Shown here: positions 23,973 through 31,447 of the stretch, piece after piece | Layout of the letters: each line of letters begins with the position of its first letter | Numbering within the stretch: the first letter of the stretch is position 1 | Source of the DNA: Gemmatimonas sp. | Lineage (GTDB): Bacteria > Gemmatimonadota > Gemmatimonadetes > Gemmatimonadales > Gemmatimonadaceae | Assembly (NCBI GenBank): GCA_021154325.1 | Contig: JAJKIR010000074.1 | Span: forward strand, 1-32,112 | Direction of reading: 5' to 3' | Length of the DNA: 32,112 bases | Program-made: the position numbers and the translations under genes | Notes under the pieces: model-generated | Database searches by the model: none | The model's input: the letters and a program-made list of their open reading frames with translations, nothing else | What the model was told of the DNA's origin: nothing

Positions 23973-25664
23973 CTATTTGCCGCTGATGCGTACGGCGAGG
24001 TCGGTGTCCCGCTTCCGACCCTTCTCGTCGGTGACGATCACCGTTAGGCGGTAGCTTCCCGCTGGGAGCGACGACACTGCCAGTGAGTGCACGCGACGCG
24101 TGCCGATGCCGGCCGACGCATCGTCGAAGTTCGCCGTCATGCGATCGGCGGCGTGACGGGTTCCGTCTCGCACGATCGACATCTTCACCTTGAACGGCGT
24201 ACCCTCGGCCAGTCCGCAGACGTCGTAGCGGACGTTCAGGTCGCTCCCCTGTGGCGTGCTGCCGATGGAGTCGACGAGGACGCCGAAGGGACGCTTTCCA
24301 TCCATGGCGACGCCCGTCGGGCACCTCGAGTCGCTACGCGTGGCGCCGCCAGTCCTCCGGAACGCCGTGAATGTGAGCACGGCGACGGCGATGATGAACG
24401 CCGAGGCCATGGACACCGTGGAGCCGCGCGACGTCAATATGCGTTTCGCCACCCTCGACACTGACCGACCATGGCGGCCCAGGAAGCTGCCTAACGTGCG
24501 AGCGCCCGGCTGTACCGACGCTGTCGCGCGGCGGAACGAGCGCGCGATCGCCGCGCCCATGGGACGGAGCCCGCTCAGCGCGCCGCCGATCGAGGCCCCG
24601 AGCTCACGGAGCTTCGGCCGCTGCCGCTTGAGCATCTGGATGCTCGCGTCGAACGCCGCGTCGAGCGCGGGAGATGGCTGCGGTCCCCGGTCTGACGCAT
24701 AGTCGCGCGCCGCCGGCATCGGCGCGGTCTTCATGTTCGCGTCGCTCGGAATGACGTCCACCGGCGCGGTCCAGCGCCGATGCTCGCCGGTCGCGATGTG
24801 CACCTCGCGCCCGCCGAGCGCCGCGATCAGCTCGTCCGCGTCACGGAAGCGGTCCTCGGGGTGCTTCGCGAGCATCCGCTCGATCACCGTGTAGAGAGCC
24901 CGATCGGAGTCGCTGTCGAAGCTCGGACGCGGGAGCGGCGCCTGGATGTGCTTCATGAGCGTGCCCAGCGCGTCGCCCGCATCGAAGGGAGGATTGCCCG
25001 TTAGGCACTCGTAGCCGACAATGCCGAGGCTATAGATGTCGCTCCGGCCGTCCACGTCCTTCGCTCGTGCCTGCTCGGGGCTCATGTACTTCGGCGTGCC
25101 AACCGACATCCCCGTCGTCGTGAGGCGAGTCGCACCGGCCGAGCGCGCGATGCCGAAATCCGTCACCACACAGCGGCCGTCCTCGTCGTGCCGGAGGTTG
25201 TCCGGCTTCACGTCGCGGTGCACGACGCCGCGCCGGTGTGCGTACCCGAGAGCGGCGGCCGTCTCGATGATGACCTGACGCGTCTCGCCCGCGGTGAGTC
25301 GGCCTTTCGCCTTCAGGCGATCCGATACCGACTGGCCGCGCAGCAGCTTCATCACGAAGAAGATCACGTCGCCGCGCCGGCCGACTCGATAGATCGGCAC
25401 GATGTTCGTGTGCTCGAGCGCCGCCGCCGTCCTCGCCTCGCGGAGGAAGCGCTCCACGAGCTCCCTGTCGAAGGCGAGCGTGAATGGAAGGACCTTGATC
25501 GCTACCTCGCGCTCGAGCTGCCGCTCGCGCGCCCGGTAGACGATGCCCATGCCGCCGCGGCCGAGCTCCTCGAGGATCTCGTATTCGTCGTCCAGGCCGG
25601 AACGCACCAGATCGAGGTCGGTGACCTCGAGCTTCCGTCGCACCTTGTTCTGGCGGCTCGTCAC
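23973..25664 (-). CDS. Transmembrane Hanks-type Ser/Thr protein kinase
   Basis: A 563-residue eukaryotic-like kinase. The catalytic domain (about 28-285) has every key residue: GRGGMG (36-41), VAIK (K57), Glu in FLREA (E76), HRDVKPDN (D151), DFG (169-171) and a SPE motif at 195-197, so it should be active. A juxtamembrane region of about 125 residues leads to one helix (about 416-435, VSMASAFIIAVAVLTFTAF). The extracytoplasmic C-terminal part of about 125 residues has two Cys (CPTG, CGLAEG) and beta-rich segments, and may be a sensor or binding domain. The HPP gene lies 16 bases upstream on the same strand, and a protein with FHA modules (phosphothreonine readers) is divergently encoded beyond it, so a phospho-relay with that protein is plausible. 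Confidence 0.93.
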   Translation of the reverse strand: MTSRQNKVRRKLEVTDLDLVRSGLDDEYEILEELGRGGMGIVYRARERQLEREVAIKVLPFTLAFDRELVERFLREARTAAALEHTNIVPIYRVGRRGDVIFFVMKLLRGQSVSDRLKAKGRLTAGETRQVIIETAAALGYAHRRGVVHRDVKPDNLRHDEDGRCVVTDFGIARSAGATRLTTTGMSVGTPKYMSPEQARAKDVDGRSDIYSLGIVGYECLTGNPPFDAGDALGTLMKHIQAPLPRPSFDSDSDRALYTVIERMLAKHPEDRFRDADELIAALGGREVHIATGEHRRWTAPVDVIPSDANMKTAPMPAARDYASDRGPQPSPALDAAFDASIQMLKRQRPKLRELGASIGGALSGLRPMGAAIARSFRRATASVQPGARTLGSFLGRHGRSVSRVAKRILTSRGSTVSMASAFIIAVAVLTFTAFRRTGGATRSDSRCPTGVAMDGKRPFGVLVDSIGSTPQGSDLNVRYDVCGLAEGTPFKVKMSIVRDGTRHAADRMTANFDDASAGIGTRRVHSLAVSSLPAGSYRLTVIVTDEKGRKRDTDLAVRISGK

Positions 25665-25680
25665 GTCGCGCTCGCGGTCG

Positions 25681-26292
25681 TCATCGGCGGGCCGGCTCGT
25701 CCTTGAGCCGAATGCGCTGGAACCACTCGCCCATGAGCGCGACGATTACGACGCCGCCCATCATGCTGAGGGAGCTCTTCCAGGTGAGATGGTACATGCC
25801 GAGTGTGATGAGCAAGGCGGTCGCGGCGGACGGCGGATGGTACGCGCGCAGAGAAGGCTGCACGAGCGTCGTGACCGCGACGGCCATCGCGCTCGCCCAC
25901 ACCCGTGCGACACCGACGGTGTCGCTCGACATCCCCGTGCCGGATGCACCGACGAGGACAACCACCAGCCACGCGCAGAGCAGCGCTGAGAGGTGGCCGA
26001 CGACGACGCTGTGAAACCGCGACGACGGTTGCCCCGGAGAGCTCGCGATCACCACGGCGCTCGGGCCGAGGGCCGCGAACAGCCATGGCTGCGATGTCGC
26101 GAGCGTCAACGCTCCCACCACGAGGATCAGGATCGCGGACATCGCCGCACCCCATACCGCGTCGCCCGCGATGAATCGCGTTCGACCGCGCCACGTCTTG
26201 GCCGCCTCGCGCCGCTCCGAGGAAGCAATCGGAGCGATTCGGGTGGGGCCCGTGATGGGGACGGCGGGTGTGGGAACCGTAGGAGTGATCAT
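25681..26292 (-). CDS. HPP-family integral membrane protein
   Basis: A 203-residue protein with four membrane helices in the pattern of the HPP family: WGAAMSAILILVVGALTLA, then LFAALGPSAVVIASSPGQPSSRFHSVVVGH, a third helix AWLVVVLVG, and HPPSAATALLITLG, the signature that names the family. ATG 26292 is chosen; a GTG at 26334 would add 14 residues. HPP proteins are thought to be transporters (nitrite transport has been reported for plant chloroplast members). The substrate here is unknown. It is the first gene of an operon with the Ser/Thr kinase, which may phosphorylate its basic N-terminal region; this is speculative. It is divergent from the FHA gene across 161 bases, where I see no clear promoter. 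Confidence 0.85.
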   Translation of the reverse strand: MITPTVPTPAVPITGPTRIAPIASSERREAAKTWRGRTRFIAGDAVWGAAMSAILILVVGALTLATSQPWLFAALGPSAVVIASSPGQPSSRFHSVVVGHLSALLCAWLVVVLVGASGTGMSSDTVGVARVWASAMAVAVTTLVQPSLRAYHPPSAATALLITLGMYHLTWKSSLSMMGGVVIVALMGEWFQRIRLKDEPARR

Positions 26293-26453
26293 GGTGTCCG
26301 GCTGGGGCGCTCGCGTCGACACGAGGATCGCCACTTAATGACGGTGCCTTGGTAGAGGCCGTCACGAAATCGGTAACGGCTCGTCTCACATCGGGGCACC
26401 TCGCGTGGGTCGCCCTGGCGCGGGGTGTTTGCGTCGTCACCATTCGAGACTAC

Positions 26454-27500
26454 ATGTCGTTCCTGGTCATCGCGCGGGAGCGCTATCCGCTCCGAATAGG
26501 CGAGAACATGCTTGGAGGACGAGGAGCCGGGTCGGTCAATGCGCCCGCGCTCACCGGCCTACCACCGTTCGCGATCATCACCGTCATTCCCGGCACCCCT
26601 GCCTCTATCCGAGTCACGGGCAACACCCTGCCTGTGCGCGTCGAGGGATACATCCTCGGCGCCGAGCCGAGGCAGTTGACGCACGGCGCCCGGATCGAGG
26701 TTCGCGACTGCCGGATCCGCTACGGCGAGCTCTCCCTCGTCGACAGCACCGCATCCCAGGTCGGGATCGAGGACGAGCAGCTCTCGGCGATTCCACCGGT
26801 GGTCCCCGACAGCACGACCCCGGACGATTTCGGCGCACGCATCATCGATCTCAGCAAAGGCTCCGTTCACGGCGTGCCGCCTAGTGGTCTACACATGGGC
26901 CGCGACCCGGTCTGCCAGGTCGTCCTTCCCGCGACGTCAGTATCGCGGCAGCATGCGCTGATTGCGCCCGCCCTCCACGGCTACATCATCACCGACCGAA
27001 GCACCAACGGCGTGCTCGTGAACGGTACAAAAGTTCGCGGCTCGCAACAGCTTGGCCAAGGTGACGTGATCCGGATTGGCGAGCACGAATTCCGCTTCGA
27101 GATCGTGGCGCCACTCACACGCTCGGAGTCGAATGAAGCCGACCGCCGCGCCTTGGCAATGATGGAAGTTCTGAGCGACGGACCACTGCAGGGAGCACGA
27201 TTCCCGGTCGAGCGGCCTGTCATCCACATCGGCCGCAGCGCCGAGAACGATGTCCGCCTCGCCGACGATAGCGTTTCCGGCGCGCACGCCACCCTCCTTC
27301 GCCGGGGAGCGGTCTGGCACCTGATCGATCTCGCATCCACGAACGGAACCTTCGTCGACGGCCGCCGCATCGACGGCGAGGAGATCATTCATGGCGCCGC
27401 CGAGCTGCGCTTCGGCGGCATCAAGGTCACGTTCAGCCCCGGTCACGCGGGAGAAACGGGTGCGAGAACGTCCAAGCTCCGCGAGCGAGAGACGGCCTAA
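26454..27500 (+). CDS. Protein with three FHA-like modules
   Basis: A 348-residue soluble protein. The second and third modules are canonical forkhead-associated (phosphothreonine-binding) domains: GRD (149-151), SVSRQHA (163-168) and STNGVLVNG (183-191); then GRSAENDV (260-267), SGAHA (275-279) and STNGTFVDG (295-303). The first 100 residues look like a degenerate FHA fold (RYPLRIGENMLGGRGAG, LTHGARIEVRDCRIRYGE) without the Ser/His/Asn ligand residues. ATG 26454 is preferred because it starts just before the first beta strand; an upstream ATG at 26349 lies outside the domain. The neighbouring divergent HPP-kinase operon suggests it reads that kinase's targets. It has no transmembrane segment. 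Confidence 0.88.
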   Translation: MSFLVIARERYPLRIGENMLGGRGAGSVNAPALTGLPPFAIITVIPGTPASIRVTGNTLPVRVEGYILGAEPRQLTHGARIEVRDCRIRYGELSLVDSTASQVGIEDEQLSAIPPVVPDSTTPDDFGARIIDLSKGSVHGVPPSGLHMGRDPVCQVVLPATSVSRQHALIAPALHGYIITDRSTNGVLVNGTKVRGSQQLGQGDVIRIGEHEFRFEIVAPLTRSESNEADRRALAMMEVLSDGPLQGARFPVERPVIHIGRSAENDVRLADDSVSGAHATLLRRGAVWHLIDLASTNGTFVDGRRIDGEEIIHGAAELRFGGIKVTFSPGHAGETGARTSKLRERETA

Positions 27501-27645
27501 AAGCAGCTGTCGATAGCGACACGCGAGCTATCGGCGATTTCGGAACGACGCGCTTCTTGCAAATTGGCTGTTGCAATTGGCGCGGCATTCCTTAATCACT
27601 GATAGCCGCGTTCGTTATTCGATAGCTGCTCTTGGGGGAGATCCT
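27501..27645. repeat. Repeat-rich intergenic region before the pilin-like operon
   Basis: The ends carry an imperfect inverted pair, AGCAGCTGTCGATA (from about 27502) and TTCGATAGCTGCT (to about 27631). Inside are a direct repeat TTGCAAATTGGC/TTGCAATTGGC and CACTGATAGCC, which recalls the repeat at 21830-21882. A possible weak promoter, TTGCAA-16-TAATCA, lies within it. The last bases GGGGGAG are a strong ribosome site for the GTG at 27646. Confidence 0.45.
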
Positions 27646-28083
27646 GTGAGGGGTTCCGTTCGAAACGGTTTCTCGATCTTCGAGACCGTTGCCATTCTCG
27701 TGATCGTCGCGCTGTTGTTGCTCATCGTGATCCCGCAATTCACGCGACCAAGTCTCGCGGCAGTCGCCGGTCCGGACTCCGTCGTTGCGCCGGGCTCGTT
27801 CGGCAACCTCGAGGTGAAGGTCTCCGACTCCGGCGGCAACCCGCAGCGGGGTGTATCGGTCCGATTCGAGGTCGAAGGGAAGGGCAACGTCAATCCCGCC
27901 GAGGCCTCCACCGATAGCGCCGGTGTCGCGCGTACGGTGTGGCAGGCAGCGCCAGACACCGGAACGCTCAATGTCACCGCGCGCGCGGCGGGACGGTCCC
28001 GGCCGACGCTCGTCTTTCGCACTCGCGTCCGCGGACAACCGCGGACCGCTTCGCCCGCCGCCGCGGCGCGACCCACGCCATAA
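27646..28083 (+). CDS. Type IV pilin-like N-terminus fused to a bacterial Ig-like domain
   Basis: A 145-residue protein. The GTG at 27646 follows GGGGGAG by five bases, a strong site. The N-terminus reads MRGSVRNG-FSIFETVAILVI: a short basic leader, the Gly before the prepilin-peptidase cut, a Phe, and Glu at position 5, followed by a 20-residue hydrophobic helix to PQFTRP, all hallmarks of type IV pilins and pseudopilins. Instead of a pilin globular domain, residues 43-125 form an Ig-like (Big_1/invasin-type) domain: PDSVVAPGSFGNLEVKVSDS, NPQRGVSVRFEVEG, STDSAGVARTVWQAAP. The tail is Ala/Pro-rich. It may be an adhesive minor pilin or tip protein. Operon with three downstream genes, gap 14 bases. 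The fusion is unusual; both halves are recognisable. Confidence 0.8.
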   Translation: MRGSVRNGFSIFETVAILVIVALLLLIVIPQFTRPSLAAVAGPDSVVAPGSFGNLEVKVSDSGGNPQRGVSVRFEVEGKGNVNPAEASTDSAGVARTVWQAAPDTGTLNVTARAAGRSRPTLVFRTRVRGQPRTASPAAAARPTP

Positions 28084-28097
28084 CGAGTCGAGAGTTC

Positions 28098-28997
28098 GTG
28101 AATCGAGGGCCTTTCGATCGGCTCGCGGTGGCCGCGAGCCTCGTGTTCATCGCCGACTTCTCGACGAAGCAGTGGGCGCTGCGCAGCCTGGACGCCGAGA
28201 GCGATCGCTCCTTCGGCGCGGGGTGGCATCTCGCCGTCGTCAATAACACTCACCTGGCGGGGGGGACGGCAGGCGCCGGGCTCGAGCTGCCGCTGACGAT
28301 CGTGCTCACGATGATCGTCACGCTCCTCATCCTGCGCATCTGCCGTCAGCTCGCCGCGATCGATGACAGCGCTCCGGCGATTCTCGGCATTCTCGTCGGG
28401 TCCGGCGCGGCGAACCTCGCCGATGCGCTGATCCCGCCGCACGGCGTCGTCGACTTCATTGCATTCTCCGGACAGGCCGGCGACACGATCAGCTTCAACG
28501 TCGCCGACGCGGCGCTCGTCGTCGCCCTCGGCCTCTGCCTTCGCACGATGTGGCGCATCGCTCAGACGATCCGGGGCCGCCCGCGGCCGCGCCTAACGAA
28601 CCACCGTTCATACTCAGGAGCGCTTCAGATGCGCGATCGCCTGCTGGTCTCCGCTGGTCACGCGCTGCTCGCCATGTGCGCCTTCGTCTGGCTGTATTCC
28701 ATGGCCGTCGCGCTCACGCCTGACGCGGGCCGCTCCGCGCCGAACAGCCTGCTCTGCGGCATCGGCGTCTTTGCCGTCGCCTTCGTCGCCTCTCAGGCGC
28801 GACTGCGTGTTCTCGATCGTCGTTTCGCCATGCTCCAACCGGCATCGCACCGCGTGATCGAGCGTGTCATTCTCGACGGCTCCGTGTACACGGTCGCATA
28901 CGCGGACCGGCCGAGCGAGCCGCAGCCCAGCCGCATTCCCCGCGGCGACGTTCCGGCACGCGACGACAGGCTTCCTCGCCATCCGGACACGATCTAG
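28098..28997 (+). CDS. Signal peptidase II-like (LspA-like) membrane protein with C-terminal extension
   Basis: A 299-residue protein whose first 155 residues follow the LspA pattern: D20-FSTK for D-x-x-TK, NNTHLAGG for the N-x-G region, GSGAANLAD109 for GxxxNLxDR, and FNVAD137 for the second catalytic Asp. Both catalytic Asp residues are kept, but the Arg after NLxD is Ala, and the sequence differs greatly from housekeeping LspA. LspA removes signal peptides from prolipoproteins. A C-terminal part of about 120 residues with at least two more helices (SAGHALLAMCAFVWLYSMAVAL, LLCGIGVFAVAFVA) is not part of that family. GTG 28098 is preferred because the N-terminal helix starts at once; further upstream the frame overlaps the pilin gene. 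It may process a special substrate of its operon. Confidence 0.7.
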   Translation: MNRGPFDRLAVAASLVFIADFSTKQWALRSLDAESDRSFGAGWHLAVVNNTHLAGGTAGAGLELPLTIVLTMIVTLLILRICRQLAAIDDSAPAILGILVGSGAANLADALIPPHGVVDFIAFSGQAGDTISFNVADAALVVALGLCLRTMWRIAQTIRGRPRPRLTNHRSYSGALQMRDRLLVSAGHALLAMCAFVWLYSMAVALTPDAGRSAPNSLLCGIGVFAVAFVASQARLRVLDRRFAMLQPASHRVIERVILDGSVYTVAYADRPSEPQPSRIPRGDVPARDDRLPRHPDTI

Positions 28998-29003
28998 CGA
29001 CCG

Positions 29004-29501
29004 ATGGGCTCCGGGGTCACGATAGCCGCGCCCTCGCCGGCGCCGCCGCCGCACGACAAGCAGCGCCACCGATTTCTCTCCGGGCGGTACGTCATCGGCG
29101 GCGCGCTCGTGCTCCTCCTTCTCATCGCGCTCACCTTCCTGATTCGCTACCGCGGCGGGAGTGAGCGCCGAGGTTACGAAGCCTCGCTCCGATCGGCTCT
29201 CGATCGAGTCGTCACGGCGGAGGAAGGCTTCTATTACGACTCCACGCGATACACCGCGTCGCTCCGGTCGCTGCCGACCGTGCGCCTGCCAGACGGCGTG
29301 CACGTCGAGATCTTCAGCCCCGATCAACGGAGCTGGTGGGGCCTCGCGACGCACGATCGGCTGCCGGCACGGCGCTGCATCGTCTGGGTTGGTGTGCCGC
29401 CTTCGGTTGTGCCGGCCGAGGCACGCGCCCCGGAAGAGGAGACGAAGCCCCTCTGCTTCGACGCCGCTCGGATTGCCACGCGCCAAACATCATCTTCCTG
29501 A
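29004..29501 (+). CDS. Membrane protein with pilin-like C-terminal domain
   Basis: A 165-residue protein. A Pro-rich N-terminus and a basic stretch (DKQRHRF) come before one membrane helix (about 29-46, VIGGALVLLLLIALTFLI). The exposed domain has a helix RGYEASLRSALDRVVTAEEGFYYD and then strands that recall type IV pilin globular domains (STRYTASLRSLP, GVHVEIFSPDQRSWWGLATH, RCIVWVG). The two Cys (RRCIVW and PLCFD) could form the disulfide loop. It lacks a prepilin cleavage site. It starts six bases after the LspA-like gene and is followed six bases later by the next gene. No close family is recognised; a pseudopilin-like assembly partner is one possibility. Confidence 0.65.
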   Translation: MGSGVTIAAPSPAPPPHDKQRHRFLSGRYVIGGALVLLLLIALTFLIRYRGGSERRGYEASLRSALDRVVTAEEGFYYDSTRYTASLRSLPTVRLPDGVHVEIFSPDQRSWWGLATHDRLPARRCIVWVGVPPSVVPAEARAPEEETKPLCFDAARIATRQTSSS

Positions 29502-29507
29502 GCACGA

Positions 29508-30014
29508 GTGCCTCGGCACCGACGGCTGATTCTGCTCGTCATCGCGCCCGTTGCCCTGCTCGCGGTGATCTTTCCGCCTTGGCGCGCCCGGGCGATCCGC
29601 ACGACCACTCGCTACGCCGCCGTTTCGGGCCTCGCACCTTCGATCGTCGTTGACACGATCGACTGGCTGGTCCCTTTCGCGGCGATCTATGCGCCACCGC
29701 GTCCGTTGCTCACGGGCGATCGCATGCGGGAGCTCGCCGCTCGGGCCATTGCAGGCGATTCGGCCGCTCGCAGAAGCCTGAGCGACTCGACCACTAATGT
29801 GGAGCAGCGCTATCACGCCCCCGAGGCGCTGCGCACCGGCGGCGAAATCTGGCGTGACAGTGTCCTCGCCGCGGCCGGAATTCCGGCAGTCAGCAGCTAC
29901 GACCTCGCCTTCGCGATCGATCAGCAATGGATTGCGGCGCGGCTCGTCGTCCTGACACTCTTCGCCTTCTGGCTCGAGTGGCGAGGTCGGCGCCGTCGCG
30001 GCTTGACTTCGTGA
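29508..30014 (+). CDS. Hypothetical membrane protein, last gene of the pilin-like operon
   Basis: A 168-residue protein starting at GTG 29508. A membrane helix lies at about 6-23 (RLILLVIAPVALLAVIF), a second near 138-155 (WIAARLVVLTLFAFWLEW), and about 110 residues of mostly helical, charged sequence between them would face the periplasm. The end is strongly basic (RGRRRRG). I do not recognise a family. Six-base spacing to the gene before it makes co-transcription near certain, so a role with the pilin-like proteins is the most reasonable guess. Confidence 0.6.
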   Translation: MPRHRRLILLVIAPVALLAVIFPPWRARAIRTTTRYAAVSGLAPSIVVDTIDWLVPFAAIYAPPRPLLTGDRMRELAARAIAGDSAARRSLSDSTTNVEQRYHAPEALRTGGEIWRDSVLAAAGIPAVSSYDLAFAIDQQWIAARLVVLTLFAFWLEWRGRRRRGLTS

Positions 30015-30133
30015 CGCGCATCACGCATTCGTCCGGTTGAACCGCCGCCGCCGCCGCGGCCCAAAACTTCCAGCGACAGGACCCCCGAAACATCATCGCG
30101 CGTGCTCATCCACGCGCGAAGGAGTACGCCAGG

Positions 30134-30442
30134 ATGGCTCATCGTAGAGTGCAGGACGAAACGGGACGGTGGTGGGACGTGTGGGATACACGACCTACCA
30201 TCATCGACCGGCGCGCCGGTCGCGAGCGGCGTCGCGGCAATCGCGTGGATGGGGACCGTCGCCAGAAGAGCGAGGCGCGCGTCTCCGTCGAGCCGGAATT
30301 TCGCAAGGGATGGCTCGCGTTCCAGAGCGGCAATGATTGGCGCCGCGTCGGTCCGATTCCAGACGCGTGGGACGCGTTGTCTGATTGCGAGCTGCTCGCA
30401 CTCCTGGGCCGCGCCAGTGCAACCGAGGCGAAGCGCGCCTGA
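30134..30442 (+). CDS. Small protein of unknown function, paralog of the product at 16129-16419
   Basis: A 102-residue soluble protein starting MAHRRVQDETGRWWDVW, preceded by a good ribosome site (AAGGAG, about ten bases before ATG 30134). It has the same conserved pattern as the 96-residue protein at 16129-16419: D-x-x-G-x-x-W-x-V-W-D-T, EPEFRKGWLAFQS, RRVGPIP-x-AW-x-x-L, ELLALL. Between the first and second blocks it carries an extra basic stretch of about 25 residues (RRAGRERRRGNRVDGDRR), which may bind nucleic acid. It stands alone, convergent with the HtrA gene (three bases between stops). Confidence 0.7.
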   Translation: MAHRRVQDETGRWWDVWDTRPTIIDRRAGRERRRGNRVDGDRRQKSEARVSVEPEFRKGWLAFQSGNDWRRVGPIPDAWDALSDCELLALLGRASATEAKRA

Positions 30443-30445
30443 CGC

Positions 30446-31447
30446 TTACGCCATGTCGATTTCCGCCGGGCGCACGCGCAATATCTGCTGCGTTCCCGCG
30501 CGCAGGATCGACAGCTCGGCATCGCGTCCGATCAACTCCTCGGTGAGCTGCCGCTGCAGATCGTCGACGCTGCCGACGACCCCGGTCTCGAGACCGATGA
30601 TGATGTCCCGCGGCCGCAGTCCCGCTCGCGCCGCCGGCCCGTTTGGGGCGACATCGGTGACGAGCACACCGCCCTGCACGGCGAGATGGAATCGTTGTGC
30701 GTGCCGCCGAGTGAGCGCGATCGTCTGCCCCACGACACCAATGTAGCTTCGCCGCACGCGACCGTCGCGAATCAGGCGCGACGCGACGAATTGCGCCGTG
30801 TTTGCCGGAACCGCGAAGCAGATCCCCTGCGCGCCGGCGATGATCGCCGTATTCACGCCCACGACTTCGGCGCGCGCGTTCACCAGCGGTCCGCCGGAAT
30901 TTCCCGGATTCAACGCCGCATCGGTCTGAATCACCCCGTCGATGAGCCGACCCGATTGCGAGCGCATCGTCCTGCCTAACGCGCTGACGACGCCGGCGGT
31001 GACCGTCGCCTGAAAGCCTAACGGGTTCCCGATAGCGATCACCAGCTGGCCCTGGCGGATGCGCGCGGCGTCGCCCAGCGCCGCAAATGCCGGCGCCGCA
31101 TGATCGACTTTGAGCACCGCCAGGTCGGTCGACGGGTCGTCGCCGACGGGATACGCCAAGTGCGTCGCTCCATCGACGAACGTCGCACGCACCTCGCGCG
31201 CACCATGAACGACGTGGCTGTTGGTGAGCAGAAAGCCATCGGGCGTGAAGAAGAAGCCCGATCCGGTGCCTTTGGTGTCGGCGGGTGCGCGTCCCCCACG
31301 GCCGGAAGGCACCGCGACGCCGCTGACCTCGAGATGCACCACCGCCGGTCCGACTTTCTCCACCGCGCCAACGACGGCGCGCGAGTACGCGTCGAGCGCC
31401 TCACCGTCGGAGACAGTGAGGGGCTCGACCTCGGCCGCGGCGATCAC
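30446..31447 (-). CDS. HtrA/DegP-type serine protease without signal peptide
   Basis: A 333-residue trypsin-like protease with one PDZ domain. The triad is complete: H78 in LLTNSHVV, D108 in DPSTDLAVLK and S184 in PGNSGGPL. The PDZ runs about 225-325 (GVLVTDVAPNGPAARAGLRPRDII). HtrA proteins degrade misfolded proteins, normally in the periplasm, but here the N-terminus (MIAAAEVEPLTVSDGEALD) is acidic with no signal peptide or membrane helix, so a cytosolic site is predicted. The GTG start at 31447 overlaps the stop of the upstream sigma-factor gene (GTGA), so expression is coupled to it. CGTTAGG occurs twice in the coding strand as TTA-GGC (Leu-Gly). Confidence 0.88.
   Translation of the reverse strand: MIAAAEVEPLTVSDGEALDAYSRAVVGAVEKVGPAVVHLEVSGVAVPSGRGGRAPADTKGTGSGFFFTPDGFLLTNSHVVHGAREVRATFVDGATHLAYPVGDDPSTDLAVLKVDHAAPAFAALGDAARIRQGQLVIAIGNPLGFQATVTAGVVSALGRTMRSQSGRLIDGVIQTDAALNPGNSGGPLVNARAEVVGVNTAIIAGAQGICFAVPANTAQFVASRLIRDGRVRRSYIGVVGQTIALTRRHAQRFHLAVQGGVLVTDVAPNGPAARAGLRPRDIIIGLETGVVGSVDDLQRQLTEELIGRDAELSILRAGTQQILRVRPAEIDMA

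Larger units (their letters stand above)
547..31023. repeat. Dispersed short motif GCCTAACG/CGTTAGGC, 23 sites
   Basis: CCTAACG on the plus strand starts at 547, 1147, 1206, 3765, 8428, 17263, 20070, 22439, 24490, 28592, 30975 and 31017. CGTTAGG starts at 5403, 6540, 7829, 11124, 12235, 13147, 15715, 19316, 19670, 24042 and 24999. At 21 of 23 sites the next base makes it GCCTAACG. Nearly all sites are inside genes. At about two-thirds G+C one expects roughly three or four 7-mers and about one 8-mer on both strands. The sites were found by eye and the list may not be complete. Confidence 0.8.

Noticed and set aside
28098..28997. Housekeeping lspA
   Set aside because: The Arg after NLxD is missing, the N-terminal motifs diverge, and a 120-residue extra part is fused, so it is called LspA-like without the gene symbol.
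547..31023. GCCTAACG as a Chi-type or FtsK-guiding motif
   Set aside because: Such motifs are strongly biased to one strand on a replichore, whereas here the split is 12 to 11; the small window leaves some doubt.
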